Origin: Climacium dendroides
Taxonomy: Eukaryota > Streptophyta > Bryopsida > Hypnales > Climaciaceae
Direction: 5' to 3'
DNA length: 64,000 bases
Assembly (NCBI GenBank): GCA_950106755.1
Contig: OX467083.1
Location: forward strand, 43,848,555-43,912,554
Position numbers and translations under genes: made by a program. Positions 25,321-36,049 of this stretch are shown here, in pieces (the first letter of the stretch is position 1; each line of letters starts with the position of its first letter). Below the pieces are notes generated by a model. It was given only the letters and a program-made list of their open reading frames with translations. It was not told where the DNA came from and searched no databases.

Positions 25321-26059
25321 TATAAAATAAATTTTATAATATTAAAATTGAGATTTTGGATTTAAATTTGGATGAAATTTGTAGAATTAGTGTTCTTTGT
25401 GTTTGATAAATATTTGTATGTGTTATAGGAACAACTTACCTTATGGTTTTGGACTTGTTGTCCAAATCTTAAAGAAGGAAAAAGCTAAAGGCCAAGAATC
25501 TGGTACTAGTCCTAACCATTTCATACTTCTACATACTAGACTTGTTGACCACTGTGACAGACTCGTTTAGGCATTTTGCATATAAGTTCGAAAAGCTCAT
25601 GGAGAGCAAATATTGAATACATTTATCCTAACATAAAAAATAATAATTAATGAATATTTTGTATTATTTTAAAAAGTATTATCTTGTATATATGATTAGG
25701 TCATAGAGCATGCATAAATATAAGATTTGTTGACGAACTTGACTTGTTGCCTAGAACTGTTGACATTCCCTTAGAACCCTATATAGGATTGTGACAATCA
25801 TGCTATTGTATCTGCATACATAAATAATGGACTGCCAACTAAATTGAGAAAACTTGGGAATAAGGGTGGGGAAAGAAAGAGAAAAAGAATAGACAAATGT
25901 TTTTCGGTATGTTGTTTGAGATTAGTTTACATATTACTTATATCTACTTGAAAAAAGTGACATTAACACATATACAACAGACTACGTTGGCTTATCCTTG
26001 GATGAACCCCTATACTAAAGGTGCTTTGTGGAAAAAGTAAAGTTTAAGTGAAAAAGTGC

Positions 26060-26536
26060 CTAACAAGGTGACCATCTATATTGCCTTTTAGAAAACAACA
26101 ATGGATAAGACAATGCATTATAAGAAGGATGAATCTTCTTAATCCTTTGTAATCCTCCACTACGTTGGTAAAGAATAATATCACATTCAAATTCCATGTG
26201 TTGTTCATCAAGAACAATAGCAACAATGTCGAAATTAACGGATCGGTTGTCTCTTTGACGATGTTCTCTAATAAGAGCCTTACCGGATATACAAAGTTCC
26301 ACATTGTATCCTCCTAAAAGAACATCACATAAAAATTTGAAATCACGAACTAATGCATTAATTGATCCTAGAACTTCTTGGATGGTGTTTACGGTGTTGC
26401 AATCGAGATCATCAAATATCTCTATTCGATGATTTGTTTGCAAATCATCATTCCAAAAGTAAATTTGTACAAATCTTGCACCATAATCTACTTCAAGCTC
26501 TAAATTTTCAATATGATGGTATAACTCTCTGTTCAC
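26060..26536 (-). pseudogene. Helitron replication/helicase protein, N-terminal fragment
   Basis: The frame of 158 codons ends with GGLQRIKKIHPSYNALSYPL followed by LF, which matches the Helitron_like_N region (typically GGxLQRIxELHPSYxxLxYPLLFP). Upstream residues HHIENLE, DDLQTNHRIEIFDDLDCNTV and the EHRQRDNR segment fit the first domain of the same proteins, where a partner signature lists Q..YD. After SPC the frame stops, before the rolling-circle Rep motifs, so neither nuclease nor helicase is encoded. A related fragment is in Helitron B. Confidence 0.8.
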
Positions 26537-26650
26537 ACAAAATATATATACCCCTCACCCTTCGGCTTGCTTAAATTGAAACTTACTACACATACTTGTG
26601 AAGGCAAAAATTTGATTATATTTTTGATGGATTTTAAAAAATTTCGAGAC

Positions 26651-26866
26651 TCAAAAAATGTTGCTCATAAAAAGCTCATTGACCATTGAATGGACAATGG
26701 AATGACTAACATGTTTGTTGAAAATTTTACCAGTATAACAACAAATAGGAACCTTTTCCTTTCTAAAATGAAATGCCAAACACTTTTGAAATTGAATGCA
26801 CATAAATTCAATACCATCGACATTAACATCCATGTAGTCATCAATTGTAGTTAAACCTTGAGCCAT
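26651..26866 (-). pseudogene. First coding segment of the Helitron A protein
   Basis: The segment begins MAQGLTTIDDYMDVNVDG and runs 71 codons. The start is paralleled in Helitron B at about 36050, where the ATG has become ATA and the next residues are AQALATIDDFVDVNIDGT. The conservation of amino acids around silent or conservative changes suggests this was once real coding sequence. I do not recognise a domain in it. It lies 115 bp upstream of the Helitron-like N-terminal fragment. Confidence 0.5.
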
Positions 26867-27189
26867 AGTCTATAATTAATAATAATCATAAATTTAGATT
26901 AGATTAAAAAATATCCTAAACCCTTTAATTATAAAAATAAGGGTTTAGAATAGGAATACAAATTTTTAAACAACAAAGCCTAAAATCTCTAAAAGATAGA
27001 ATGCACTTAATGTTCAATCTAAAAAAATAGAATTTAAGGTAGGAATATAAATTCCTAAACTATAAACCCTAAAAAAAATTCCTAGCATACAAATGTAAAA
27101 GAAATTAAAGACTTACTTATAGAACTTGTACTTTAAAATTCTTTTCCTTTGAATATACTCTACTGTGCTCCAAGCGCTTCCACTCCAAA

Positions 27190-27752
27190 TTTTCACTACA
27201 TATAAAAAACACAAACACATTAGGTCAAATTCATTTGCTAATATCAAGAGGAAATTAGGTCAAAGTGTTAACATTAAAAAAAATTAGGTCAAAATTGCTT
27301 TAAAAATGCTTCAATTGCTTCTATTAGACTATAAATAGGTCAAACTTTGTAAATTCAATTAGATTGTAGCTTAAATTGTTCATATTAAGTCACATTTTGA
27401 ACATTAAGGTGAAATTAGGTCAAATTGTTTCAAAAAACTGCTTCAATTGCTCCTATTAGGCTTTATTTCATTTAAATTCTTAAAGTTCATTTGAATTGAA
27501 ACTCAAATTATACTCAAATTGACCACATTAGGTCAAATTGTTGACATTAAGGTCAAATGGCTTTAAGAATGCTCTAATTGCTTCAATTTGGCTCTAATCA
27601 TGTCAATCTTTCGAAACTAAGTTAATTGAAGCTCAAATTACATTTAATTTGTTCAAATGAAGCTCAAATTGATTACATTAGATCAAATTAGGTCAAATTG
27701 TTTTGAAAATGCTCCAATTGCTCTAATTTGGTTTTAATTACGTTAATCTTTT
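27190..27752 (-). repeat. Degenerate ~20-bp repeats between Helitron A minisatellite and coding part
   Basis: Phrases such as TTAGGTCAAATTG, GCTTCAATTGCTCC and TGAAGCTCAAATTA recur at irregular spacing. Equivalent text (GACCTAATTTGA, GAGCAATTTGAC) lies at about 35130-35760 in Helitron B. It may be the decayed predecessor of the adjacent 11-bp array or an older satellite. Confidence 0.6.
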
Positions 27753-28188
27753 AAATGCTCCAAGAATGCTGCAAGAATGCTCCAAGAATGCTGCAAGAAT
27801 GCTGCAAGAATGCTGCAAGAATGCTGCAAGAATGCTGCAAGAATGCTGCAAGAATGCTGCAAGAATGCTCCAAGAATGCTCCAAGAATGCTCCAAGAATG
27901 CTCCAAGAATGCTCCAAGAATGCTCCAAGAATGCTCCAAGAATGCTCCAAGAATGCTCCAAGAATGCTCCAAGAATGCTCCAAGAATGCTCCAAGAATGC
28001 TCCAAGAATGCTCCAAGAATGCTCCAAGAATGCTCCAAGAATGCTCCAAGAATGCTCCAAGAATGCTCCAAGAATGCTCCAAGAATGCTCCAAGAATGCT
28101 CCAAGAATGCTCCAAGAATGCTCCAAAAGTGCTCCAAAAATGCTCCAAAAATGCTCCAAAAATGCTCCAAAAATGCTCCAAAAATGCC
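27753..28188. repeat. 11-bp minisatellite of Helitron A
   Basis: About 39 head-to-tail copies of an 11-bp unit, AAGAATGCTCC on the plus strand, with variants AAGAATGCTGC at the left end and AAAAATGCTCC at the right. Because 11 is not a multiple of 3 and the unit has no stop in any frame, all six frames stay open for 138-153 codons. These are not genes. Confidence 0.97.
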
Positions 28189-28612
28189 TCTAATGACATT
28201 TATCTCTTGAAATTAGATTAAATTGAAACTCAAATAACACTCAAATTATTCAAATGAAACTCAATATTCAAATTACTATTCTATACATGAATTCAAATTT
28301 GCTCAAAACAAATATAAAGAAAATACTTTAAAGGTATTGTTGAGCTCAAGAATTCCATCACTTGATAAATTTCTTCATTCACAAACAATTATGATTAAAA
28401 TTGAAAAATTGAAATGCAAATTTGTCAAATTACAAAATCTTTGTAAATAGTTTGTTATAGAATCCCAAATTCTTTCAATATAACATAACTTTAAATCATT
28501 TGGTAGTAAGAAAAGAACATTAGAATTGAGAATATTTAAAGTTTCAACATTCAAATCATAGGATTGTGAAAGTCAAATGAAGTATGAAGCCAAGAAATAT
28601 GAAACCTCTGTG

Positions 28613-28762
28613 CCTCTATAATATCACATTTTTACACTGTATGATATTACAAAGGTGAAATGGCCGTTGGAACTTTATAATATCATATTGTATACAAATG
28701 TGATATTACAAAGGGATTGAACCTCTGTAATATCATACAGTGTAAAAATGTGATATTACGGA
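28613..28762 (-). repeat. Three subterminal palindromes at the 5' end of Helitron A
   Basis: Three successive imperfect palindromes of about 32 bp each pair TAATATCACA with TGTGATATTA around a short AT-rich loop, at about 28618-28650, 28679-28713 and 28728-28760. Helitron B has only one (about 33712-33744). Their position next to the 5' TC end suggests a recognition site of the Helitron initiator protein, but this is inference. Confidence 0.8.
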
Positions 28763-28787
28763 AGGCCTTGTGATTTTAGGAGTATGA

Positions 28788-29680
28788 TAGCAGTAGCCCC
28801 TGAATGCCTCAGAGACTAAAATCTGACAGTCAAAGAACGTGTCCTTTTCTCCACACCTCCTGGTCTCTCTTAACTACCAATCGGTACGATTGAATTATGT
28901 GAATATCTTCTTGAGAGAAAACTTAAACAGATTGAAGTCAAGAAGGTCTAGATTTCATTGAATTTGCTTTGGGCATTCAAGGGGTAATGCATTGCATTGT
29001 TTGAAATGGAGTTATACTTTGGTTTATTTTAAGTAGTTGAATAAGTGTAGTTTATAAAGAGCGCCAAAGAATTTTGATTCTATTGCTGTGAGTAATGAAA
29101 GACATAACATGAAAATATAAATGTAGGAAAAGGTGAAATAGAAAATTCTTTAAAATAACAAAGTAAATATTTAATTAATTATTCATGCCATTTATTAACT
29201 AATTTTTCATGCCATATATGAAAAGAATTATCAATAGAACTAGTCATTCTTGTTGGCAAAAGAATGTACCTTTGAACTTCTACATATTGTACGAATTTGT
29301 CAACGTTCATGTAATATCAATAAATATCTTCAAATGGAAATGATAGATACGGACACTTTCATAAGGTGGATATACTCTTTGAATAAATTTTTTTTTAAAC
29401 AATGCATGATTGTGGTGGCCTAATGGGGTACTTAGAAATTGTCAAACTTAGTATTTCATATGACAACATTGAAGGTGCTACATGTTATAATAATTATTTT
29501 GATTAGATGGAAAAGTTTGATGTTTATAAAGAGAAACTTGAAGCATTCAAGATTGACAAGTGAGATGAAAATGACATGAATTCATTTTTGCAAGCAATAG
29601 AGGTAAAAAAAACCTTAGAATAGTTTGAACGTTTTTTTGTAAATTAAACATGTGCATTGGAAATTTCTATTCAATAAGTA
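28788..29680. other. CACTA flank between Helitron A and the DUF4216 remnant
   Basis: No gene was recognised. The position between the split transposase halves suggests it belongs to the interrupted CACTA element. The first ~70 bp next to the Helitron are G+C-richer (AGTAGCCCCTGAATGCCTC). Confidence 0.4.
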
Positions 29681-29850
29681 GAATTATCATATGTGTAGTG
29701 GATGTGTCTATGAAGCAAAACTATACAATGCAATATGGGCATATGGGCGTTATTTGAGTGTATGAAATAGATAAAAACTTAATACGATGCTACTTATGAG
29801 TAGTTAAACATTTTGAAGAGAAGGATACAAAAGTTGACTATATATGATTA

Positions 29851-30309
29851 TTGATTGACATTTTGAAGGTGAAATATACAACATTAGGTAAAGACAACAA
29901 GAACAAGATGGTTCTATTCTTTGTTGAATGGTACAGGAATAATGTGTATTTCAACAAATGCTTGTTTCATGCAATTGACATATCACAAATGTATGAAATG
30001 AATTCTTTTGATAATCAACCTTTCATCTCTTCAAAAGATGTTGAGAAGGTATTCTTTGCAATGGATTGTTATGAAAACAGATCTTGGTATTTTGTCTTAC
30101 AACATAAACCAAAAACCCTCAATGTATTTGAATATTTGAAAGGTGAAGGTTTTGATGATAGAAGGCACATTAATAGATTGCAATATAACAAAGAAAGAGA
30201 TTTGTTTGAGGCCAAAGATGATGCATTATATGAAAGAAAATTAATATTGTCAGATGCATCAACTAAAAAAGCAAATGATGAAGATTTGAATAGCGTACAA
30301 AGAAAGTAG
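29851..30309 (+). pseudogene. CACTA transposase C-terminal fragment, DUF4216-like
   Basis: An open frame of 152 codons contains ILKVKYTTLGKDNKNKMVLF, then FVEWYRNN, then a run with SFDNQPFISSKDVEKVFF and SWYFVLQHKP. This order (an ILxLxY strand, xxFxCxW-like strand, DPFILAxQAxQVFY-like helix, W-x-V-V/L strand) is that of DUF4216, the C-terminal domain of plant CACTA transposases. It lies on the same strand as the DUF4218 remnant, on the far side of Helitron A, so the two are probably halves of one gene. Upstream in-frame similarity extends back to about 29680 with stops. Confidence 0.75.
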
Positions 30310-31490
30310 TTAGTTTAATGACAATTTTTTATTCACAATAGGTAGCCTCTGAGACATTGCTATAGATAAACAAGAGGTTTCAAACTACAAACATAGAAAG
30401 ACAAGGTACATGTGCAAAGTCCATTCTCTAAATTGATAGCCACTGTGGTTTTAAACTACATATTCATTCAATTATTTGAGTTGCCCATGGTTGTGTTACA
30501 AAATTAATTAAACAATACTCTTTTCTATATAACAGGAATTTGACAGTAGTGAATTTATATCATCATTGAAAATATATTTCAAGTAGTAAGCAATCTATAT
30601 CTTGAATTCAGTTCTTTGTTGTGTTTTATTTTGTATGTACAGTGAGCTCTAAAAACGCACGAATCCACTAGCCGTATGCTTATAATTATTCTAAAGAAAG
30701 TTGTATGTGAAGAGGGGTGTATGCACTTTATTTTGTGACATTTGGTCTTATAGTATGAAAAGTATAGATTAATAAAATCTCTTCAAATCAATAAATTCTA
30801 TTAATTTATCTTTTATTTTGGGATAACTAAGAACTTTCACATCAAATATTCAAATTGTATATTTCACATTGCAACAAAGTATTTGTATTCAAGTTCATGA
30901 ATTTAAAATTCCATATTGTCAAATTTAAAATTTTGAAATTTATTTTTACTTGTATTTTGGTTATAGCAACATATATGTGGAATGATTAAAAATTTTCATA
31001 CTATACTTAACTTGTACATTATATGATTCACCTTCTTTTTTATTGTTCATCTTAGGAATTCACAAATGAAACATTTAAGTTTTCGTAATTTGATTTGTAG
31101 TGATTAATAATTCACTATCATAATCATATGCTTTATGATGCTCGTAGGGGTTCCTCCAATGATTTATTAGATGTCAAAGCATATACAATGGTGGGTATAA
31201 TATTTGACTATTAGTTAAAATGAAGGAACTTAGTGCAATGTTGACATCAAGTTATTTGAGTTTTTTTGCAATGTCTTCTATTAGAGATCTCGAATTTGCT
31301 TCAATTTCCAAGTGCAAGAACAATATGTTCTTTCAAGAGTGCATGATATTCAATGCGCACCTACTATGACATTTCCAATGAACATGGTGTTTTCAAAAAT
31401 TAAAGGATATTGATATTTATCATAATGGATATAGAATGAATACATATGTATTTGTTAAAATCATTAAACTTTAGTGTCTCCAAGCATGGT
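30310..31490. other. AT-rich DNA, nothing recognised
   Basis: This separates the CACTA C-terminal remnant from the first copia-like sequence. No CACTA 3' terminus (ending TAGTG with an ATTGCAA-rich zone) could be found here, so the end of the CACTA element is unknown. Confidence 0.4.
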
Positions 31491-31496
31491 TCATGA

Positions 31497-31688
31497 AGTC
31501 AAAGTTTAGAATTGATATTTTTTATGTACATTGTGAATGACTAAAAAACAATTATTTTGTGAGGATTGTTGTTCACCTAAGCAAAATCCCATGAAGTCAA
31601 AGCTTAGAATTGATATTTTTATGTACATTGTGAATGACAAAAAACAATTATTTTATGAGGATTGTTGTTCACCCAAGCAAAATCCCAT
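31497..31688 (+). repeat. 98-bp tandem duplication at the start of the copia fragment
   Basis: A segment from GTCAAAGTTTAGAATTGATA through GTTCACCTAAGCAAAATCCC occurs twice in a row, at 31497-31591 and 31596-31688, with about six differences. It directly precedes the recognisable copia pol sequence. Confidence 0.85.
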
Positions 31689-31689
31689 A

Positions 31690-32093
31690 AGATTATAGGT
31701 GAAGGAGATGCATCTATTACATTATATCGTGGTCAAGAAAAACCATATCTAATGTCCTTCATGTTCCTAACTTGATAAAAAATTTGTTTTTTTGTTAAAA
31801 AACTAAATGAAGCCAAAGGCTAGATGAACATGAAGTCTTGTCCATATACACTTAAAGCACCTAGTGGAGTTATAATAGATACTTGTAAACTAAGAATGAT
31901 TTATATAAGCTAGGTTTAGCATCCTCTAGGTGTCTTGTTGTTTCATTTCCTATAATTGATTCAAAGATAGATAAGATTGAATTGTGGCATAAACAATTTT
32001 GTCACATAAATTATACATAACTATCATAAATTGTCACAAATTCTATGATTTTTGGTTTAAAAAATCTTGATACCAAAAATATTAGCCAATATA
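31690..32093 (+). pseudogene. Ty1/copia pol fragment, protease to GAG-pre-integrase region
   Basis: Conceptual translation in shifting frames gives IIGEGDASITLYRGQ, ISNVLHVPNLIKNLF, KLNEAKG, then IELWHKQFCHINYT and IVTNSMIFGLKNLDTKNISQ. These match the order of copia polyproteins: the strand after the protease, then the GAG-pre-integrase LWHxRLxH motif. Stops and frameshifts show it is dead. It ends where the Tc1-like element begins; the next copia residues resume on the far side at 39212. Confidence 0.85.
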
Positions 32094-32687
32094 GTGGAGT
32101 ACCAATCAAAATGGCGTTTGGGCATTCATAGGGAAGGAAATTTCACATCTACCAACTTTGATAGCCTCTTGAGGGCTAAAAAACTGATCATTGACCATAA
32201 AATTTTTGGCACAACATAGTCTTTATGTTAATTATATATGTTTGAAATTTCAAGGCAAAAAATTTTACACAAAAAAAGATATTTGAAATCTATCAACATG
32301 TGTAGCCATGAGAAAAATTTCACTATTGCCACCTTTGACACCCTCCCAAGGATTGAAATTTTTTTTTCCCATGAAATTTTTAGCATAAGACCATCTCTAT
32401 GTTGATTACATGTCTAAAAATTTCAAGTCCAAAAAATCTACAAAATAAAGATATTCAAAATCTACCAACATGTGTAGTTGTGAAAAATAATTAAGGAAAC
32501 CATTTCACTACTACCAACTTTAACACCCTCCTTAGGGATAAAAAATTGTTACTTTACCATGAAACTTTGGGTAGAATATCATTTCTATGTTGATAACATG
32601 TGTGCCAAATTTCAATGCCAAAAGATTCACACAAAAAAGATATTTATTCAAAATATATCAACATAGGTAATAATAAGAAATAATTTT
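32094..32687. repeat. Left terminal inverted repeat of the Tc1-like element
   Basis: About 590 bp pairing with 38631-39211. It consists of about three related units of ~190 bp, each with a phrase like CATGAAATTTTTAGCATAAG, then ATGTTGATTACATGT, then AAATTTCAAG. By eye the two arms agree at roughly nine positions in ten. Confidence 0.85.
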
Positions 32688-32828
32688 ATGGCTCCCAACT
32701 TTGACACATTCCTTGAGGCTAATTTTTTTTTAATTATGAAATTTTTGACATAAGACCATATTTAGGTTGAATACAAATATGCAAAATTTCAAATTAAAAA
32801 GATGCACATAAAAAAAAATATTTGAAAT

Positions 32829-33395
32829 TTACCAATGTGTATGTTCTCCATTAGCTTCAATCAATACTTGTAACCTAAAGGGCATTGAATGATATAATTT
32901 AAGGAGCTTTATATCACTAATTGTCCTTCACCCTCTTTCAAAAACTATATGTTTTTAGGGCATGCCTTTCCATGTTGCACAACATCTTTTAAAATCTTTC
33001 AAGAAGTTTTCATTTGAATTGAGATCTGAAGAGTTTGCAAACTAATTGAGCTTTTCCAAAAGGTGTGTTTGTCTTTATTCTTCACATAGTTTTTTGATGG
33101 ACATGTACGCCATCTTTTATGAGCAATCCCTGTGGATCTTTATCCATAAAATGAAGCAATTCACCATTGTAGACACTTCTATAAAATTCTTAGCAAAATG
33201 TCAATTTTGGGTATAAAGACAAGTTTTGACCTTTGTACAAGGTTTGCACTTGTAAGCTCCATTTTCTCTTAATTTCTTCACTAACCTCTAAATTTTTTTA
33301 ACAAGGATTCTGATAATGGCTACAATGTGAACTTTTGTAGTCCCTACCTCATTCAAACCTATAGTATAAGCACACATTTTATTTGAAATTGCCAT
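32829..33395 (-). pseudogene. Tc1-like transposase pseudogene
   Basis: Read on the minus strand, the end of the gene gives HSMPFRLQVLIEANGEHTHW and a stop at 32829-32831. This is the C-terminus of Tc1-type transposases (SMPxRxxxVIEAxGGHTxY). Upstream, with frameshifts, are DGVHVHQKT (the second acidic motif, DxAPxH-like), ANSSDLNSNENFLKDFKR (the PDLNPIENLW motif with the third acidic residue) and ISDIKLLKL. A possible ATG is at 33395. At about 567 bp it is little more than half the usual length, so the first catalytic aspartate region is deleted. In-frame stops confirm it is dead. Confidence 0.8.
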
Positions 33396-33711
33396 CTATT
33401 CTCTTTCACAATGCTAATTAAATCAAAATATCTCATTAATTATCTTTCATGCACTCACCCATCACCCAATATCCAAGCAACCTTCATACACTAACTCCTC
33501 ACCCATCATTCATCACCCAATCAACTCTCATTCATCATCCAACAAGCCTTCACCCATCACCCATCATCCAAGCAACCTCATACATTCACCCATTACATCA
33601 AGTAAAGATCACATGATATCTATCATCCAACCCTCACTCACTTAGTCATCACTGAAGTCTTATTCACGTTCAAAGACCTTCAATCATACTACTAAAACCA
33701 TAAGGTCTTCC

Positions 33712-33744
33712 GTAATATCACATTTTAACACTATGTGATATTAC
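33712..33744 (+). repeat. Subterminal palindrome at the 5' end of Helitron B
   Basis: TAATATCACA pairs with TGTGATATTA around an AT-rich loop about 28 bp from the TC end. It matches the outermost of the three palindromes in Helitron A. Confidence 0.75.
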
Positions 33745-34174
33745 AGAGGTACAGAGGTTTCATATTTCTTGGCTTCACACTTCATTTTACTTCTACAATT
33801 TTATGATTTGAATGTTGAAGCTTTGAATGTTCTCAATTCTAATGTTCTTTTCTTACTACTAAATGATTTGAAGCTTTGTTGGATTGAAACAATTTTGGAT
33901 TCTACAACAAAATATTTACGAAGTTTTTGCAATTTGACAAATTTGCATTTCAATTCTTCAATTTTGATCACCATTGTTTGTGAGTGAAGAAAATTTATCA
34001 AGTGGTGGTGTTCTTGAGCTCAACAATATTTCCAAGGTATTTTTTTACATTTGTTTTAAGCAAATTTGAATTCACGTGTAGAATGGTGATTTGAACATTG
34101 AGTTTCATTTGAACAATTTGAGTGTAATTTGAGCTTCAATCTAATCTAATTTCAAGAGATTGATGTAATTAGAG

Positions 34175-35112
34175 TCATTCTTGGAGCGTTCTTGGAGCGT
34201 TCTTGGAGCGTTCTTGGAGCGTTCTTGGAGCGTTCTTGGAGCGTTCTTGGAACGTTCTTGGAGCGTTCTTGGAACGTTCTTGGAGCGTTCTTGGAACGTT
34301 CTTGGAGCGTTCTTGGAACGTTCTTGGAGCGTTCTTGGAACGTTCTTGGAGCGTTCTTGGAGCGTTCTTGGAGCGTTCTTGGAGCGTTCTTGGAGCGTTC
34401 TTGGAGCGTTCTTGGAGCGTTCTTGGAGTGTTCTTGCAGCATTCTTGGAGCGTTCTTGCAGCATTCTTGGAGCGTTCTTGCAGCATTCTTGGAGCGTTCT
34501 TGCAGCATTCTTGGAGCGTTCTTGCAGCATTCTTGTAGCATTCTTGGAGCATTCTTGGAGCATTCTTGGAGCATTCTTGGAGCATTCTTGGAGCATTCTT
34601 GGAGCATTCTTGGAGCATTCTTGGAGCATTCTTGGAGCATTCTTGGAGCATTCTTGGAGCATTCTTGGAGCATTCTTGGAGCATTCTTGGAGCATTCTTG
34701 GAGCATTCTTGCAGCATTCTTGGAGCATTCTTGCAGCATTCTTGGAGCATTCTTGCAGCATTCTTGGAGCATTCTTGCAGCATTCTTGGAGCATTCTTGC
34801 AGCATTCTTGCAGCATTCTTGCAGCATTCTTGCAGCATTCTTGCAGCATTCTTGCAGCATTCTTGCAGCATTCTTGCAGCATTCTTGGAGCATTCTTGCA
34901 GCATTCTTGGAGCATTCTTGCAGCATTCTTGGAGCATTCTTGGAGCATTCTTGGAGCATTCTTGGAGCATTCTTGGAGCATTCTTGGAGCATTCTTGGAG
35001 CATTCTTGCAGCATTCTTGGAGCATTCTTGGAGCATTCTTGCAGCATTCTTGCAGCATTCTTGCAGCATTCTTGGAGCATTCTTGGAGCATTCTTGGAGC
35101 ATTCTTGGAGCA
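34175..35112. repeat. 11-bp minisatellite of Helitron B
   Basis: About 85 copies of an 11-bp unit, TTCTTGGAGCG or TTCTTGGAGCA, with TTCTTGCAGCA and TTCTTGGAACG variants. GCG units occupy roughly 34185-34430, a mixed zone follows, and GCA units the rest. All six frames are open for up to 334 codons because no rotation of the unit makes a stop; the predicted repeats are by-products. It is inverted relative to the array at 27753-28188. Confidence 0.97.
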
Positions 35113-35800
35113 ATGTGAATAATTTTTGCTTTTTTTGAGTGTAATTTGAGCTTCAATTTAACTTAATTTCAAAATATTAACATAATTAAAGCTAAATTTG
35201 AGCAATTCGAGCATTCATTAAGCAATTTGACCTAATTTGAGCTTAATGTAAACAATTTGACCTAATTTAATCTAATTTGACCTAATTTGACTTAATGTGA
35301 GCAATTTGAGCTTCATTTGAACAAATTAAGTATAATTTGAGCTTCAATTAACTTAATTTCAAGAGATTGATGTAATTAGAGACAAATTGAAGCAATTGGA
35401 GCATTTTTGAAGCCATTTGACCTAATTTCACTCAAATACCAACAATTTAACTTAAGGTGATCAATTTGAGTATCATTTGAACAATTTGAGTGTAATTTGA
35501 TCTTCAATTCAAATGAATTTTAAGAGTTTGAATTAAATAAAGCTTAATAGGAGCAATTGGAGCAATTTTTTGAAACAATTTGACCTAATTTCACTTTAAT
35601 GTTCACAATGTGACTTAATATGAACAATTTGAGCTCTTTTTTGAAAGTAATTTTGAAACAATTTTGATTTAATTTCATGTTAATGTCAACAAATCCACCT
35701 AATTTCTTTTTAATATCAACTCTTTGACTTAATTTCCTCTTATTGTCAACATATGAATTTGACCTAATGTGTTTGTGTTTTTATATGTAATAAATTTTTT
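35113..35800 (+). repeat. Degenerate GACCTAATTTGA repeats in Helitron B
   Basis: Irregular recurrences of GAGCAATTTGACCTAATTTGA-like phrases fill this stretch, corresponding to 27190-27752 in Helitron A. No gene was recognised. Confidence 0.6.
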
Positions 35801-35801
35801 G

Positions 35802-35882
35802 GAGTAGGAGCACTTGGAGTAAGAGCACTTGGAGTAGGAGCATTTGGAGTAGGAGCATTTGGAGTAGGAGCACTTGGAGTAT
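35802..35882 (+). repeat. 15-bp minisatellite in Helitron B
   Basis: About five copies of TTGGAGTAGGAGCAC or TTGGAGTAGGAGCAT. Helitron A has only about one diverged unit at the corresponding place (near 27165-27190), so the expansion happened in B. Confidence 0.9.
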
Positions 35883-36049
35883 AGTGAAGAATATTCAAAA
35901 TGTGCAAATTTTTGAAGCGCAAGTTTTATAAGTAAGTCTTTAACTTTTTGTATGCTAAAATTATTTTAAACCCTTATTTTTATACTTGAAGGGTTTAAAA
36001 TATTTTTTTATCTTAATTTAAACTTATGATTGTTATTAATCATAAACTA

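Larger units (their letters stand above)
22676..28787 (-). mobile_element. Helitron A (decayed, with internal insertions)
   Basis: Read on the minus strand the element starts at 28787 with TCATACTCCTAAAATCA, preceded by A, and ends at 22676 with AAGCACCAACTGCTAG, followed by T. These are the Helitron rules: 5' TC, 3' CTRR, insertion between A and T, no target duplication. The boundaries were fixed by comparison with Helitron B (33684-38357), where similarity starts and stops at the same bases. In order it carries subterminal hairpins, an 11-bp minisatellite, degenerate GACCTAATTTGA-type repeats, a fragment of the Helitron N-terminal protein, an LTR-like insertion, an M2 MITE and a conserved 3' region. 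No Rep or helicase domain remains. No clear 3' GC hairpin was seen. Confidence 0.85.

Noticed and set aside
27738..28221. Six overlapping open frames of 138-153 codons encoding repeats such as LEHSWSILGAF or LQECSKNAPRM
   Set aside because: They exist only because the 11-bp unit lacks stop codons in all frames; no start context, introns or non-repetitive protein sequence supports a gene.
27753..35112. Regular arrays that could be mistaken for CRISPR
   Set aside because: The repeats are directly adjacent with no spacers, only 11 bp long, and the window is eukaryotic.
34141..35156. Open frames of up to 334 codons over the second 11-bp array
   Set aside because: Same by-product as at 27738-28221; both strands and all frames are open, which is not how real coding sequence behaves.
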